Shown one piece after another: positions 19,546-28,479 of a stretch of 64,000 nucleotides of DNA (within the stretch, counting starts at the first letter, position 1; each line of letters starts with the position of its first letter). A program made the position numbers and the translations under genes. The notes under the pieces were generated by a model. The model searched no databases, was not told where the DNA came from, and was given only the letters and a program-made list of their open reading frames with translations. Origin of the DNA: Mesorhizobium sp. YIM 152430 (GTDB lineage Bacteria; Pseudomonadota; Alphaproteobacteria; Rhizobiales; Rhizobiaceae); contig NZ_JARGES010000056.1 in NCBI RefSeq assembly GCF_029210365.1, positions 268,945 through 332,944 on the forward strand, in the 5' to 3' direction.

Positions 19546-21138
19546 ATGTCGAAAGAACTGGAATTTTTGAGCCGCTATGTCGCACGCGGCAAGCTGAACC
19601 GTCGCGATTTTCTGGGCCGTGCGGCCGCGCTCGGCGTCACCTCGACATTCGCAAACTCGCTGCTGATCGGCGCTGCGCGCGCACAGGGACCGCAAAAGGG
19701 CGGCGACCTGCGCCTGGGCCTGACCGGCGGCGAATCCACCAACAGCCTCGACCCCGCCCAGTGGCTGACGCAGGTGCCGCAGAATTTCGGATCGACCTGG
19801 GGTGAACTTCTCGTCCTCCAGTCGCCGCAGGACGGCACGCCGCAGCCCGTGCTCGCCGAATCCTGGGAAGCATCCGAAGATGCGATGGAATGGCGCTTCA
19901 GGATCCGCAAGGGCGTGACCTTCCACAACGGCAAGGACATGACGCCCGAGGACGTGGCGCAGACCATTCGCCGCCATTCGGACGAAGCGACCGAATCGGC
20001 CGCCCTCGGCGTCCTCCGCGACATCGAGGATATCTCGGTCGACGGCGACAATGTCGTCTTCAAGCTGGCCTCCGGCAATGCGGACCTGCCGCTGCTCCTG
20101 ACCGATTACCATCTCGTGATCCAGCCGAATGGCGGCTATGACGATCCGTCGGCCGGCATCGGCACCGGTCCCTACAAGGTCGAGGTCAACGAGCCGGGCA
20201 TCCGCCACGTCTCGACCAAGTATGACGGCTACTGGAGCGACGAGATCGGCCATGTCGCCTCGGTCGAGGTCGTGGTCATGAACGATGCGACCGCACGCAC
20301 CTCGGCCTTGCAGTCCGGCCAGGTCCACATCATCAACCGCGTCGAGCCGCGCACGGTGGCGCTTCTGTCGCGGATGCCGGGCGTCCACATCGAAGCAGTG
20401 CCCTCCAAGGGGCATTATGTCTTCATCATGCACTGCAACACGGCGCCCTTCGACAATCACGATCTGCGCATGGCGCTGAAACTCGCCATCGATCGCGAGC
20501 AGATGGTGGAGCAGATCCTTGCGGGTCACGCCTCGGTCGGCAACGATTTCCCGATCTCGCCTTCCTATGCGCTCTATCCGGAGGGCATCGAGCAGCGCGC
20601 CTACGATCCCGAACAGGCGGCCTTCCACTACAAGAAGTCCGGTCATTCCGGCCCCATCTTGCTGCGCACGTCCGAAGTCGCCTTCCCCGGCGCGGTCGAC
20701 GCCGCACAACTCTACCAGCAGCAGGCGCAGGCCGCCGGCATCGAAATCCAGGTCCAGCGCGAGCCGGGCGACGGCTACTGGACGGAAGTCTGGAACGCGC
20801 AGCCCTTCTGCGCTTCCTACTGGGGCGGCCGTCCGACGCAGGATTCGATGTATTCGACCGCCTACATCACCGGCGCGGACTGGAACGACACGCGTTTCTT
20901 CGACGAGGGCTTCGATACGCTCATCCGCACGGCCCGCGCCGAACTCGACGAGTCCAAGCGCGCCGAGATGTACCGCGAAGCGGCGACCAAGGTGCGTGAC
21001 GATGGCGGCCTGATCCTGCCTATGTTCAACGACTTCCTCGACGCCCGCCGCGAGGAGGTTCAGGGCTGGGTGCAGGATCCCAACCACGAGACGTCCAATC
21101 TGAGGGCGGCGACCCGCGTCTGGCTCGACCAGGCGTGA
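19546..21138 (+). CDS. ABC transporter substrate-binding protein, family 5, Tat-exported
   Basis: A 530-residue extracellular solute-binding protein of the DppA/OppA (SBP_bac_5) family. The N-terminus carries a twin-arginine signal with NRRDFLG at residues 24-30 and a following hydrophobic stretch ending in ARAQG. Later family motifs include GVTFHNGKDMTPEDV and LKLAIDREQMVEQIL. A strong ribosome site (GAGGAACAGGCA) precedes the ATG. It is the first gene of a five-gene operon with two permeases, a fused ATPase and a phosphodiesterase. The ligand is unknown; the neighbouring purine genes and phosphodiesterase make a nucleotide- or phosphoester-containing ligand possible but unproven. Confidence 0.88.
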   Translation: MSKELEFLSRYVARGKLNRRDFLGRAAALGVTSTFANSLLIGAARAQGPQKGGDLRLGLTGGESTNSLDPAQWLTQVPQNFGSTWGELLVLQSPQDGTPQPVLAESWEASEDAMEWRFRIRKGVTFHNGKDMTPEDVAQTIRRHSDEATESAALGVLRDIEDISVDGDNVVFKLASGNADLPLLLTDYHLVIQPNGGYDDPSAGIGTGPYKVEVNEPGIRHVSTKYDGYWSDEIGHVASVEVVVMNDATARTSALQSGQVHIINRVEPRTVALLSRMPGVHIEAVPSKGHYVFIMHCNTAPFDNHDLRMALKLAIDREQMVEQILAGHASVGNDFPISPSYALYPEGIEQRAYDPEQAAFHYKKSGHSGPILLRTSEVAFPGAVDAAQLYQQQAQAAGIEIQVQREPGDGYWTEVWNAQPFCASYWGGRPTQDSMYSTAYITGADWNDTRFFDEGFDTLIRTARAELDESKRAEMYREAATKVRDDGGLILPMFNDFLDARREEVQGWVQDPNHETSNLRAATRVWLDQA

Positions 21139-21151
21139 TCGGGGCGGGCAA

Positions 21152-22114
21152 GTGGGGGCACACCCGGTACTGACACTCATCGCCCAGCGCATCGCGCTGG
21201 GCTTCCTTCTCCTTCTGGCTGTCTCGGTGCTGATCTTCCTCGGCACCGAGATTTTGCCGGGCGACGTTGCCCAGTCGATCCTCGGCCAGGCGGCGACGCC
21301 GCAGGCGCTTGAGAATCTTCGCCGTGAACTCGGCTTGAACGATCCGGCCTATGTCCGCTATTTCCGCTGGCTCGGCGGCGTCATGACCGGCGATCTGGGC
21401 ACGGCCCTGTCGAACCGGCTCGACATCGCATCGTCGATCTGGCCGCGACTGAAGAACACGCTCTTTCTCGCCTTCTGGGCCGCGATCGTATCCGTTCCGC
21501 TGGCGATCCTTCTCGGCCTGATCGCCGTGCGCTACCGCAACGGCTTCGTCGACAAGACGATCTCGGGGCTTGCCCTGTCGGCGACCTCGCTGCCTGAATT
21601 CTTCATCGGCTATGTGCTGATGTATGTCTTCGCCGTCCAACTCGGCTGGTTCCCGAGCGTCTCGACAGTCTACGACACGATGCCGTTTGCCGACCGGATG
21701 CGCGCCATCGCACTGCCGGCGACCGCGCTGACGCTCGTCGTGCTGGCACACATGATGCGCATGACGCGCGCGGCGATCCTCAACGTCATGCAGTCCGCCT
21801 ACATCGAAACCGCCGAACTCAAGGGCCTGTCGCTGTTCGAGATCATCCGCAAGCACGCCTTTCCGAACGCCATCGCGCCGATCGTCAACGTGGTGATGCT
21901 GAACCTCGCCTTCCTCGTCGTCGGCGTCGTCGTGATCGAGGTCATCTTCGTCTATCCGGGCATGGGTCAATACCTCGTCGACCATGTCTCCAAGCGCGAC
22001 GTCCCGGTGGTGCAGGCGGTCGGCCTCATCTTTGCGGCCGTCTATATCGGCTTGAACCTCGTTGCGGACATCGTGGCGATCCTCGCCAATCCGCGCCTCA
22101 GGCACCGGAGGTAA
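21152..22114 (+). CDS. ABC transporter permease (DppB type)
   Basis: A 320-residue permease of the DppB/OppB family with an N-terminal helix (LTLIAQRIALGFLLLLAVSV), the LPGDVAQSILG segment and a membrane domain with the EAA loop (about residues 225-245, AELKGLSLFEIIRKHAFPNA). A GTG at 21152, 13 bp after the previous stop, is taken as start. It would pair with the DppC-type protein encoded next to form the membrane channel. Confidence 0.88.
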   Translation: MGAHPVLTLIAQRIALGFLLLLAVSVLIFLGTEILPGDVAQSILGQAATPQALENLRRELGLNDPAYVRYFRWLGGVMTGDLGTALSNRLDIASSIWPRLKNTLFLAFWAAIVSVPLAILLGLIAVRYRNGFVDKTISGLALSATSLPEFFIGYVLMYVFAVQLGWFPSVSTVYDTMPFADRMRAIALPATALTLVVLAHMMRMTRAAILNVMQSAYIETAELKGLSLFEIIRKHAFPNAIAPIVNVVMLNLAFLVVGVVVIEVIFVYPGMGQYLVDHVSKRDVPVVQAVGLIFAAVYIGLNLVADIVAILANPRLRHRR

Positions 22115-22118
22115 CCCG

Positions 22119-22946
22119 ATGATGTTCAAGCGAATGCCCATCGGCGCGGCCATCGGGCTCGTCATCACCATCGCCCTTCTCGTCGTCGCGATCTTCGCGC
22201 CGTGGATCGCGCCCTATCCCGGTTCACGGGTTCTCGGCGGCGTCTGGGAGCCGTCCTCGGCCCAATTCTGGCTCGGCACCGACAATCTCGGCCGCGATCT
22301 CCTGTCGCGCATGATCTATGGCGCGCGGATCACCGTCTTCATCGCCGTTGCCTCCACCGCGCTGGCCTTTACGCTGGGCTCGATTCTCGGCTTCATGGCG
22401 GCCGTCATCGGCGGCTGGTTCGACACGCTGATGTCACGTTTCGTCGATCTGTTGATGTCGATCCCGACGCTGATCTTCGGCCTCGTCGTCCTGTCGGTGC
22501 TGCCCTCGACGATCCCGATCCTGATCCTCGTCATGGGCATTCTGGATTCGACCCGCGTCTACCGCCTGTCGCGCGCGGTCGCGGCCGACATCAACGTGAT
22601 GGATTTCGTCGAGGCGGCGAAGCTGCGCGGCGAAGGCACGGGCTGGATCATCTTTCGCGAGATCCTGCCCAATGCGCTCTCGCCGCTCGTCTCCGAACTC
22701 GGCCTGCGATTCATCTACGCCGTCCTGTTCCTCTCCGCGCTCTCCTTCCTCGGCCTCGGCGTCCAGCCGCCGGACGCGGACTGGGGCGGCATGGTCCGCG
22801 AGAACAGGGAAGGCATCGTCTTCGGCATTCCGGCAGCGCTGATCCCGGCCGGCGCCATCGCCGCGCTGGCGATCTCGGTCAATCTCGTCGCCGACTGGAT
22901 CCTGAACCGCACCACCGATCTGAAGGGAGGGCGCGGCAATGCCTGA
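22119..22946 (+). CDS. ABC transporter permease (DppC type)
   Basis: A 275-residue permease with the DppC/OppC signature near the N-terminus (FWLGTDNLGRDLLSRMIYGA), five to six membrane segments and an EAA loop (VEAAKLRGEGTGWIIFREIL). The start ATG at 22119 follows a GGAGG site 5 bp upstream. The end overlaps the ATPase gene by 8 bp. Confidence 0.9.
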   Translation: MMFKRMPIGAAIGLVITIALLVVAIFAPWIAPYPGSRVLGGVWEPSSAQFWLGTDNLGRDLLSRMIYGARITVFIAVASTALAFTLGSILGFMAAVIGGWFDTLMSRFVDLLMSIPTLIFGLVVLSVLPSTIPILILVMGILDSTRVYRLSRAVAADINVMDFVEAAKLRGEGTGWIIFREILPNALSPLVSELGLRFIYAVLFLSALSFLGLGVQPPDADWGGMVRENREGIVFGIPAALIPAGAIAALAISVNLVADWILNRTTDLKGGRGNA

Positions 22947-24600
22947 GGAACCGATCCATCTGAAGGGCGCCCCGCTGCTCGACATCCGTGACCTGAAAAT
23001 CGAGGCCACGGTCTATCCCCCGGACGAGGATCCGCACGACATCACCATCGTCGACGGCGTGTCGCTGACGCTCCACAAGGGAAAGGTGCTCGGCCTGATC
23101 GGGGAATCGGGGGCCGGCAAATCGACCATCGGCCTGTCGCCCATGGCCTATGGCCGGGGCGGCGTTCGGATCACCGGCGGCGAAGTGCTGGTCAACGGTC
23201 GCGACATGCTGAAGGAGGGTCACCGCAAGGTGCGCCGCCTGCGCGGGCGCGAGGTGTGCTATGTCGCGCAATCGGCCGCCGCGGCCTTCAATCCCGCCCA
23301 CAAGCTGATGGACCAGGTCGTCGAGGCTACGTTGAAGCATGGCGTGTCCTCGCGTCGCGAGGCCGAAGCGCGTGCAGTCGAATTGTTTCGCAAGCTGTCG
23401 CTTCCCGACCCCGAGAACATCGGCAAACGCTACCCGCATCAGGTCTCCGGCGGCCAGCTCCAGCGCGTGATGACGGCGATGGCGCTGTGCTCGCAACCCG
23501 ACCTCATCATCTTCGACGAACCGACGACCGCGCTCGACGTGACGACCCAGATCGACGTTCTCGCCGCGATCAAGGAGGCGATCCGCGACACCGGCGTCGC
23601 CGCGCTCTACATCACCCACGACCTTGCCGTCGTCGCGCAGGTCTCCGACGAGATCATGGTGCTGCGCCACGGCAAGATGGTGGAATGGGGCGACACGCGC
23701 CAGATCATCGATCAGCCACGCGAAACCTATACGCAGCAACTCGTCGCCGCCCACCATGTCGAGCATGACGAGCAGGCGCCGGAAGGCACGCCGCTCCTGT
23801 CGGTGAAGAATGTCACGGCGGCCTATGGCGGTGGGCACATCAACGTCCTGAAGAATGTTTCCGTCGACATCCTGCCCGGCCAGACGCTCGCGGTCGTCGG
23901 CGAATCGGGTTCGGGCAAGTCGACGCTGGCGCGCGCCATCACCGGCCTTCTGCCGCCGAAGGAAGGAGCGATCAGTTTCGACGGACGCGAACTGCCCGCG
24001 CGTCTCGCCGACCGCAAGCGCGAGGATCTGCGCGAATTGCAGATGATCTACCAGATGGCGGACGTGGCGATGAACCCGCGCCAGACGGTTTCGACGATCA
24101 TCGGCCGGCCGCTCGAATTCTATTTCGACATGCGCGGCGCCGAGCGCGACAAGCGCGTGAACGAGCTTCTGGAAAAGATCGAGATGGGCCGCGGCTTTGC
24201 CGACCGCTATCCGGCCGAGCTTTCCGGCGGCCAGAAGCAGCGCGTCTGCATCGCCCGCGCGCTGGCAGCCAACCCGAAGCTGATCATCTGCGACGAGGTG
24301 ACGAGCGCACTCGACCCGCTGGTCGCCAACGGCATCCTCAAACTGCTCCTGGAACTGCAAAAGCAGGAACAGGTCTCCTACCTCTTCATCACCCATGACA
24401 TCGCGACCGTGCGCGCAATCGCGGATTCGATCGCGGTCATGTATCGCGGCGAGGTCGTGCGCTACGGGCAAAAATCGAAGGTGCTCGAACCGCCCTTCGA
24501 CGACTACACCCAGCTTCTGCTCTCTTCCGTCCCGGAGATGGAGATCGGCTGGCTCGAAAAAGCCATCGCCGGCCGTCGCATGGCGGCGGCGGGGAATTGA
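22939..24600 (+). CDS. ABC transporter ATP-binding protein, DppD-DppF fusion
   Basis: A 553-residue protein with two nucleotide-binding domains in one chain. The first has Walker [10 protein letters not shown] (about residue 56), signature VSGGQLQRV and Walker [13 protein letters not shown]; the second has GESGSGKST (about 320), signature LSGGQKQRV and [12 protein letters not shown]. It energises the import channel encoded upstream. Note that the second Walker B ends in EV rather than EP. No separate dppF gene is present, so the fusion replaces the usual two subunits. Confidence 0.92.
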   Translation: MPEEPIHLKGAPLLDIRDLKIEATVYPPDEDPHDITIVDGVSLTLHKGKVLGLIGESGAGKSTIGLSPMAYGRGGVRITGGEVLVNGRDMLKEGHRKVRRLRGREVCYVAQSAAAAFNPAHKLMDQVVEATLKHGVSSRREAEARAVELFRKLSLPDPENIGKRYPHQVSGGQLQRVMTAMALCSQPDLIIFDEPTTALDVTTQIDVLAAIKEAIRDTGVAALYITHDLAVVAQVSDEIMVLRHGKMVEWGDTRQIIDQPRETYTQQLVAAHHVEHDEQAPEGTPLLSVKNVTAAYGGGHINVLKNVSVDILPGQTLAVVGESGSGKSTLARAITGLLPPKEGAISFDGRELPARLADRKREDLRELQMIYQMADVAMNPRQTVSTIIGRPLEFYFDMRGAERDKRVNELLEKIEMGRGFADRYPAELSGGQKQRVCIARALAANPKLIICDEVTSALDPLVANGILKLLLELQKQEQVSYLFITHDIATVRAIADSIAVMYRGEVVRYGQKSKVLEPPFDDYTQLLLSSVPEMEIGWLEKAIAGRRMAAAGN

Positions 24601-24610
24601 CCTGATCGTT

Positions 24611-25450
24611 ATGGCGCTGCGTGCAAAACTTCTTCTGGTCGTGCTTGACGGCGTGCCCTGGCGAAACTGGCGGCGGTTTATGGGCAATCTGGAAGGCTGG
24701 GTTCGGACGGGCGAGGCACGGGTCTGGCGGATGCGCTCGGTCCTGCCGTCGACATCGGCCAGTTGCTATGCCTCGATCCATACCGGCACTGCGCCGCAGA
24801 CGCATGGCATCCTCGCCAATGAAATCCGCTTCCGTGTCGATCTGCCGGACATCTTCTCGGAGGTCGCCCGCGCTGGCGGCGTCTCGGGCGCAGTGACGCA
24901 TTCATACTGGTCCGAATTCTTCAATCGGTTTCCTTTCGACGCCGTGCGCGACATCGAATACGACGAGGTGAATGGCCCGATCCATCATGGCCGGTTCCAC
25001 ACCATGTCCGGCTACGGCCACGACAACCAGATGACGCCGGCCGACGCCGACCTGTTTGCGACGCTGACCTTGCTCGCCAGCCGGTACAGCATCGATTATG
25101 GCATTCTCCACACCTGCACGCTCGACAGCATGGGGCATCGATTCGGACATGATTGCCGCGAAATGGACAAGGCGCTGTTCGCCGCCGACGCGACGCTCGC
25201 ATCCTTTCTGCCGCGATGGCAGGAGGCGGGATACGAGATCATCGTGACCGCCGACCATGGCCAGACCGATCGCGGCCACCATGGCGGTAATGACGACGAA
25301 CAACGCGATTTCGCGCTCTATTATTTCGGAACGGGCACGGGTCCGGAAGAATCGGTCCTGCTCGACCAACTGCAACTTGCCCCGACAATCCTTGAACGTC
25401 TCGGCATATCTGTGCCTCAGACGATGCAGGCAAAACCGTTCCTCACCTGA
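24611..25450 (+). CDS. Alkaline-phosphatase-superfamily phosphodiesterase/nucleotide pyrophosphatase-like
   Basis: A 279-residue protein of the type I phosphodiesterase/nucleotide pyrophosphatase family. Metal and nucleophile regions are visible: LVVLDGVPW (first Asp), PSTSASCYASIHTGT (the Ser/Thr nucleophile region), DSMGHRFGHD and VTADHGQTDRGHHGG (the C-terminal Asp-His and His ligands). No signal peptide is evident, so it is probably cytoplasmic. It begins 10 bp after the ATPase gene and is likely the last gene of the transporter operon, which suggests it hydrolyses a phosphodiester in the imported compound. It converges with, and overlaps by 8 bp, the GlxA-type regulator. Confidence 0.75.
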   Translation: MALRAKLLLVVLDGVPWRNWRRFMGNLEGWVRTGEARVWRMRSVLPSTSASCYASIHTGTAPQTHGILANEIRFRVDLPDIFSEVARAGGVSGAVTHSYWSEFFNRFPFDAVRDIEYDEVNGPIHHGRFHTMSGYGHDNQMTPADADLFATLTLLASRYSIDYGILHTCTLDSMGHRFGHDCREMDKALFAADATLASFLPRWQEAGYEIIVTADHGQTDRGHHGGNDDEQRDFALYYFGTGTGPEESVLLDQLQLAPTILERLGISVPQTMQAKPFLT

Positions 25451-26423
25451 CTTTGCGCATCGCGCTCGGTGGCTTGCCGAAAGCGCGGGCGAATGCGCGC
25501 GAGAAGGCGGCGGCACTTGAAAAGCCGGTCCGCGCGGCGATGTCCGCCATAGGCTCGCGCGTGTCGAGCACAAGTCGCCGCGCCGCGTTGAGCCGCAAGC
25601 GAAGATAATAGGCGCCGGGACTCTCGCCGATGGCGCGGCGAAAGACGAGTTCCATCGCCCGCACGGACGTCTTCGATCGTCGCGCGATGGCCGCGATGGT
25701 GAGCGGCCGGTCGACATGGCTTTCCATGATCCGCACCGCCTGCGCGAGCCGCGTGTCGTGACCGTCGAGCCGGCCGAGCGAGACGAGCGGCTGCGCATCG
25801 CTCGCCGCGCGTATTTGGTCGTAGATGAAGACACTCGCCACATCGAGCGCAACGCTCATGCCGAGCCGCGAGCGGATGAGATGCAGCATCAGGTCGAAGC
25901 CGGGCGATGCGCCGCCAGCGGTGACGGCGGGACCGTCGATCACGTAGCGATCCGGCCTGACCTCGGCTTCCGGGAAGGCGGCAGCGAAATCTTCGAGGTC
26001 CTCCCAATGCGTGGTCGCGGCGCGGCCGTCGAGCAGCCCGGCATGGCCGAGCACCCAGGTTCCCGCCTCGATCCCGCCGACCGCGCGCGAAGCGCCGGCC
26101 GCGCGCTTGAAAGCTGCCAGTTCCGGGCCGCTCAAGGCGCTGCGCGAACCGAACCCGCCGATCGCGATGACGAAATCGCCCGCGCGTGCGGCGTCGAACG
26201 GTCCTGAAACGGCAATCGGCAGCCCGCTGGTGGTTTGCGGCGACGTGCCGTCCACAGAGACGATACGCCAGTCGAAAACCTGTCGTCCGCATATGCGGTT
26301 TGCAGCGCGCAACGGGTCGATGACGGAAGCGACGCACATCAGCGAGCATCCCGGCAGGACCAGAAATGTCACGGCCAAAGGCGTGGCTTCGGCCCGAAAG
26401 ATCGACGATTTTTCGCTTTGCAT
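25443..26423 (-). CDS. GlxA-type AraC regulator (DJ-1/PfpI + AraC HTH), likely carnitine-responsive
   Basis: A 326-residue transcriptional regulator. Residues about 15-190 form a DJ-1/PfpI-like amidotransferase domain (FLVLPGCSLMCVASVIDPLRA split over two strands of the fold), and residues about 215-326 form an AraC-type double HTH (LTIAAIARRSKTSVRAMELVFRR; MADIAARTGFSSAAAFSRAF). This architecture matches CdhR/GbdR regulators of carnitine and betaine catabolism in Pseudomonas. It is divergent from the BKACE gene, consistent with control of the carnitine operon. The ATG at 26423 is preferred over an upstream TTG. Confidence 0.8.
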   Translation of the reverse strand: MQSEKSSIFRAEATPLAVTFLVLPGCSLMCVASVIDPLRAANRICGRQVFDWRIVSVDGTSPQTTSGLPIAVSGPFDAARAGDFVIAIGGFGSRSALSGPELAAFKRAAGASRAVGGIEAGTWVLGHAGLLDGRAATTHWEDLEDFAAAFPEAEVRPDRYVIDGPAVTAGGASPGFDLMLHLIRSRLGMSVALDVASVFIYDQIRAASDAQPLVSLGRLDGHDTRLAQAVRIMESHVDRPLTIAAIARRSKTSVRAMELVFRRAIGESPGAYYLRLRLNAARRLVLDTREPMADIAARTGFSSAAAFSRAFARAFGKPPSAMRKVR

Positions 26424-26435
26424 CAATTCAGATGC
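26420..26435 (+). promoter_or_regulatory. Possible operator in glxA-type regulator/BKACE divergent promoter
   Basis: GCATC-AATTCA-GATGC is a 5-bp-arm inverted repeat that overlaps the start of the AraC-type regulator and lies 62 bp before the BKACE start. It could be an autoregulatory site. The repeat is short, so support is weak. Confidence 0.3.
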
Positions 26436-26486
26436 GTAAATCGCAAATCATGTTGACGCAAGGGCCGCGAAACTAGCGGCAATATT

Positions 26487-26491
26487 GGAGG
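26487..26491 (+). promoter_or_regulatory. Shine-Dalgarno GGAGG deciding the BKACE start
   Basis: GGAGG abuts the ATG at 26492 with no spacing but lies 6 bp from the second in-frame ATG at 26498. The second ATG is therefore the likely start of translation. Confidence 0.7.
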
Positions 26492-26497
26492 ATGCCC

Positions 26498-27415
26498 ATG
26501 CCGCTCGAAATGAACCGCGAGGTCTTCATCACTGCCGCCATCACGGGCTCGGGAAGCACGCAGGACCGTTCGCCGCATGTGCCGCGTTCGCCGAAGCAGA
26601 TCGCGGATTCGGCGATCGAGGCGGCCAAGGCTGGCGCGGCGATCGTCCACTGCCACGTCCGCGACCCCGAGACCGGTGCGCCAAGGCGCGACATCGCGCT
26701 TTACCGCGAGGTAACCGAGCGCATCCGCGACGCGGACGTCGACGTGGTCCTGAACCTCACCGCCGGGATGGGCGGCGACATGGTGTTCGGCTCGACGGAC
26801 AAGCCCCTGCCGCTGAAGGAAAAGGGCACCGACATGGCTGGCGCCGCCGAGCGCGTCGAGCATGTTCGACAGTGCCTGCCGGAAATCTGCACGCTCGACT
26901 GCGGCACGATGAATTTCGCCGAGGCCGACTATGTGATGACCAACACTCCCGGAATGCTGCGCGCCATGGGCGGCATGATGACGAAGATGGGCGTGAAGCC
27001 GGAAATCGAGGCCTTCGATACGGGCCATCTCTGGTTCGCAAAGGAACTGGTCAAGGAAGGCGTGCTGGCGCCCGACGCGCTGGTGCAGCTTTGCATGGGC
27101 GTGCCCTGGGGCGCACCGGACGACCTCAACACCTATCTGGCCATGGTCAACAACGTGCCGAAGGACTGGACCTGGTCGGCCTTCTCGCTCGGCCGCAGCC
27201 AGATGGCCTATGTCGCCGCCGCCGTTCTCGCCGGCGGCAATGTCCGCGTCGGGCTGGAAGACAATCTGTGGCTCGACAAGGGCGTGCTCGCGACGAATGC
27301 GCAGCTTGTCGAGCGCGCGGTGACGGTCGTCGAGAACATGGGCGCGCGGGTCATCGGGCCGGACGAAGTGCGCAAACTGCTCAATCTGACGAAGCGCGCG
27401 CCGGTGGCTGTCTGA
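26498..27415 (+). CDS. Beta-keto acid cleavage enzyme (BKACE), probable dehydrocarnitine cleavage enzyme
   Basis: A 305-residue DUF849/BKACE family enzyme. Zn-binding HCH is in AIVHCHVRDPETGAP, and family motifs include VLNLTAGMGGD, LDCGTMNFAE and GLEDNLWLDKG. BKACE enzymes condense a beta-keto acid with acetyl-CoA to give acetoacetate and a new acyl-CoA. The adjacent carnitine dehydrogenase points to 3-dehydrocarnitine as substrate, giving betainyl-CoA plus acetoacetate. It heads the carnitine operon, 11 bp before the dehydrogenase. Confidence 0.87.
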   Translation: MPLEMNREVFITAAITGSGSTQDRSPHVPRSPKQIADSAIEAAKAGAAIVHCHVRDPETGAPRRDIALYREVTERIRDADVDVVLNLTAGMGGDMVFGSTDKPLPLKEKGTDMAGAAERVEHVRQCLPEICTLDCGTMNFAEADYVMTNTPGMLRAMGGMMTKMGVKPEIEAFDTGHLWFAKELVKEGVLAPDALVQLCMGVPWGAPDDLNTYLAMVNNVPKDWTWSAFSLGRSQMAYVAAAVLAGGNVRVGLEDNLWLDKGVLATNAQLVERAVTVVENMGARVIGPDEVRKLLNLTKRAPVAV

Positions 27416-27426
27416 GGAGATCGACC

Positions 27427-28479
27427 ATGGCAATTTCCAAGGCAGCGTGCATCGGCGGGGGCGTCATCGGGGCGGGCTGGGTTGCCCGACTCGTGCTGAA
27501 CGGCATCGACGTCACCATTTTCGATCCCGACCCTGAGGCCAAACGCAAGGTCGACGAAGTCATGGCCGGCGCGCGCCGCGCCTACAAGCGCCTGGCAACC
27601 GCCGGTCGTCCGAAGGAAGGCGCGATCACCTATGCCGCGAGCATCGCCGAGGCCGTGGCGGACGCCGATTTCATCCAGGAAAGCGTGCCCGAACGGCTCG
27701 ACCTGAAGCACAAGGTGCTGGCCGAGATCGACACTCACGCGCCCTCCTCCGCGCTCGTCGGCTCGTCGACCTCCGGCATCAAGCCGACCGACATGGCCGT
27801 CGCGATGAAGAATCATCCCGAACGGCTGGTCGTCGCGCACCCCTACAATCCCGTCTATCTCCTGCCCGTCGTCGAGATCGTCGGCGGCGAGCAGACCTGG
27901 CCGGAAGCGATCGAGCTTGCCCGCGAATGCTACGCCGAAATCGGCATGAAGCCGGTCGTGATCCGCAAGGAAATCGAAGCCTTCGTCGGCGACCGCCTGC
28001 TCGAAGCCATGTGGCGCGAGGCGCTGTGGCTGATCAAGGACGGCATCTGCACGGTCGAGGAACTCGACGACATCATGCGCTACGGCTTCGGCCTACGCTG
28101 GGCGCAGATGGGCATGTTCCAGGTCTATCGCATCGCCGGCGGCGAAGCCGGAATGCGTCACTTCATGGCCCAGTTCGGCCCCTGTCTTTCCTGGCCGTGG
28201 ACCAAATTGATGGACGTGCCGGAATTCAACGACGAACTGGTCGAGTTGATCGCCAGCCAGTCCGATGCCCAGTCGGGCAAATGGTCGATCCGCGAGCTGG
28301 AAAAGATTCGCGACGACAACCTCGTCGCGATCATGGAAGCGCTGTCGAAGGAGAACAGGGGCAAGGGCTGGGGCGCGGGGCAACTGCACAAGACCTATGT
28401 CGACCGGCTCGGCAATGCGGCAACGGTATCGAAGGCCGCCGCGAAGGCGAAAGCGGACAAGCCGAGGAAGAAGAAATGA
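27427..28479 (+). CDS. L-carnitine 3-dehydrogenase
   Basis: A 350-residue member of the 3-hydroxyacyl-CoA dehydrogenase superfamily. The NAD-binding glycine motif is IGGGVIGAGW (residues 9-18), with FDPDPEAKRKVDEV following strand 2. VGSSTSGIKPTDMA, HPYNPVYLLPVVEIVGG and VGDRLLEAMWREAL match carnitine/lambda-crystallin-type dehydrogenases. It oxidises carnitine to 3-dehydrocarnitine. Some relatives carry a C-terminal thioesterase domain for betainyl-CoA; here that domain is absent and the chain ends in a lysine-rich tail. AGGAG precedes the start at good spacing. It overlaps the acyl-CoA dehydrogenase gene by 4 bp. Confidence 0.88.
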   Translation: MAISKAACIGGGVIGAGWVARLVLNGIDVTIFDPDPEAKRKVDEVMAGARRAYKRLATAGRPKEGAITYAASIAEAVADADFIQESVPERLDLKHKVLAEIDTHAPSSALVGSSTSGIKPTDMAVAMKNHPERLVVAHPYNPVYLLPVVEIVGGEQTWPEAIELARECYAEIGMKPVVIRKEIEAFVGDRLLEAMWREALWLIKDGICTVEELDDIMRYGFGLRWAQMGMFQVYRIAGGEAGMRHFMAQFGPCLSWPWTKLMDVPEFNDELVELIASQSDAQSGKWSIRELEKIRDDNLVAIMEALSKENRGKGWGAGQLHKTYVDRLGNAATVSKAAAKAKADKPRKKK

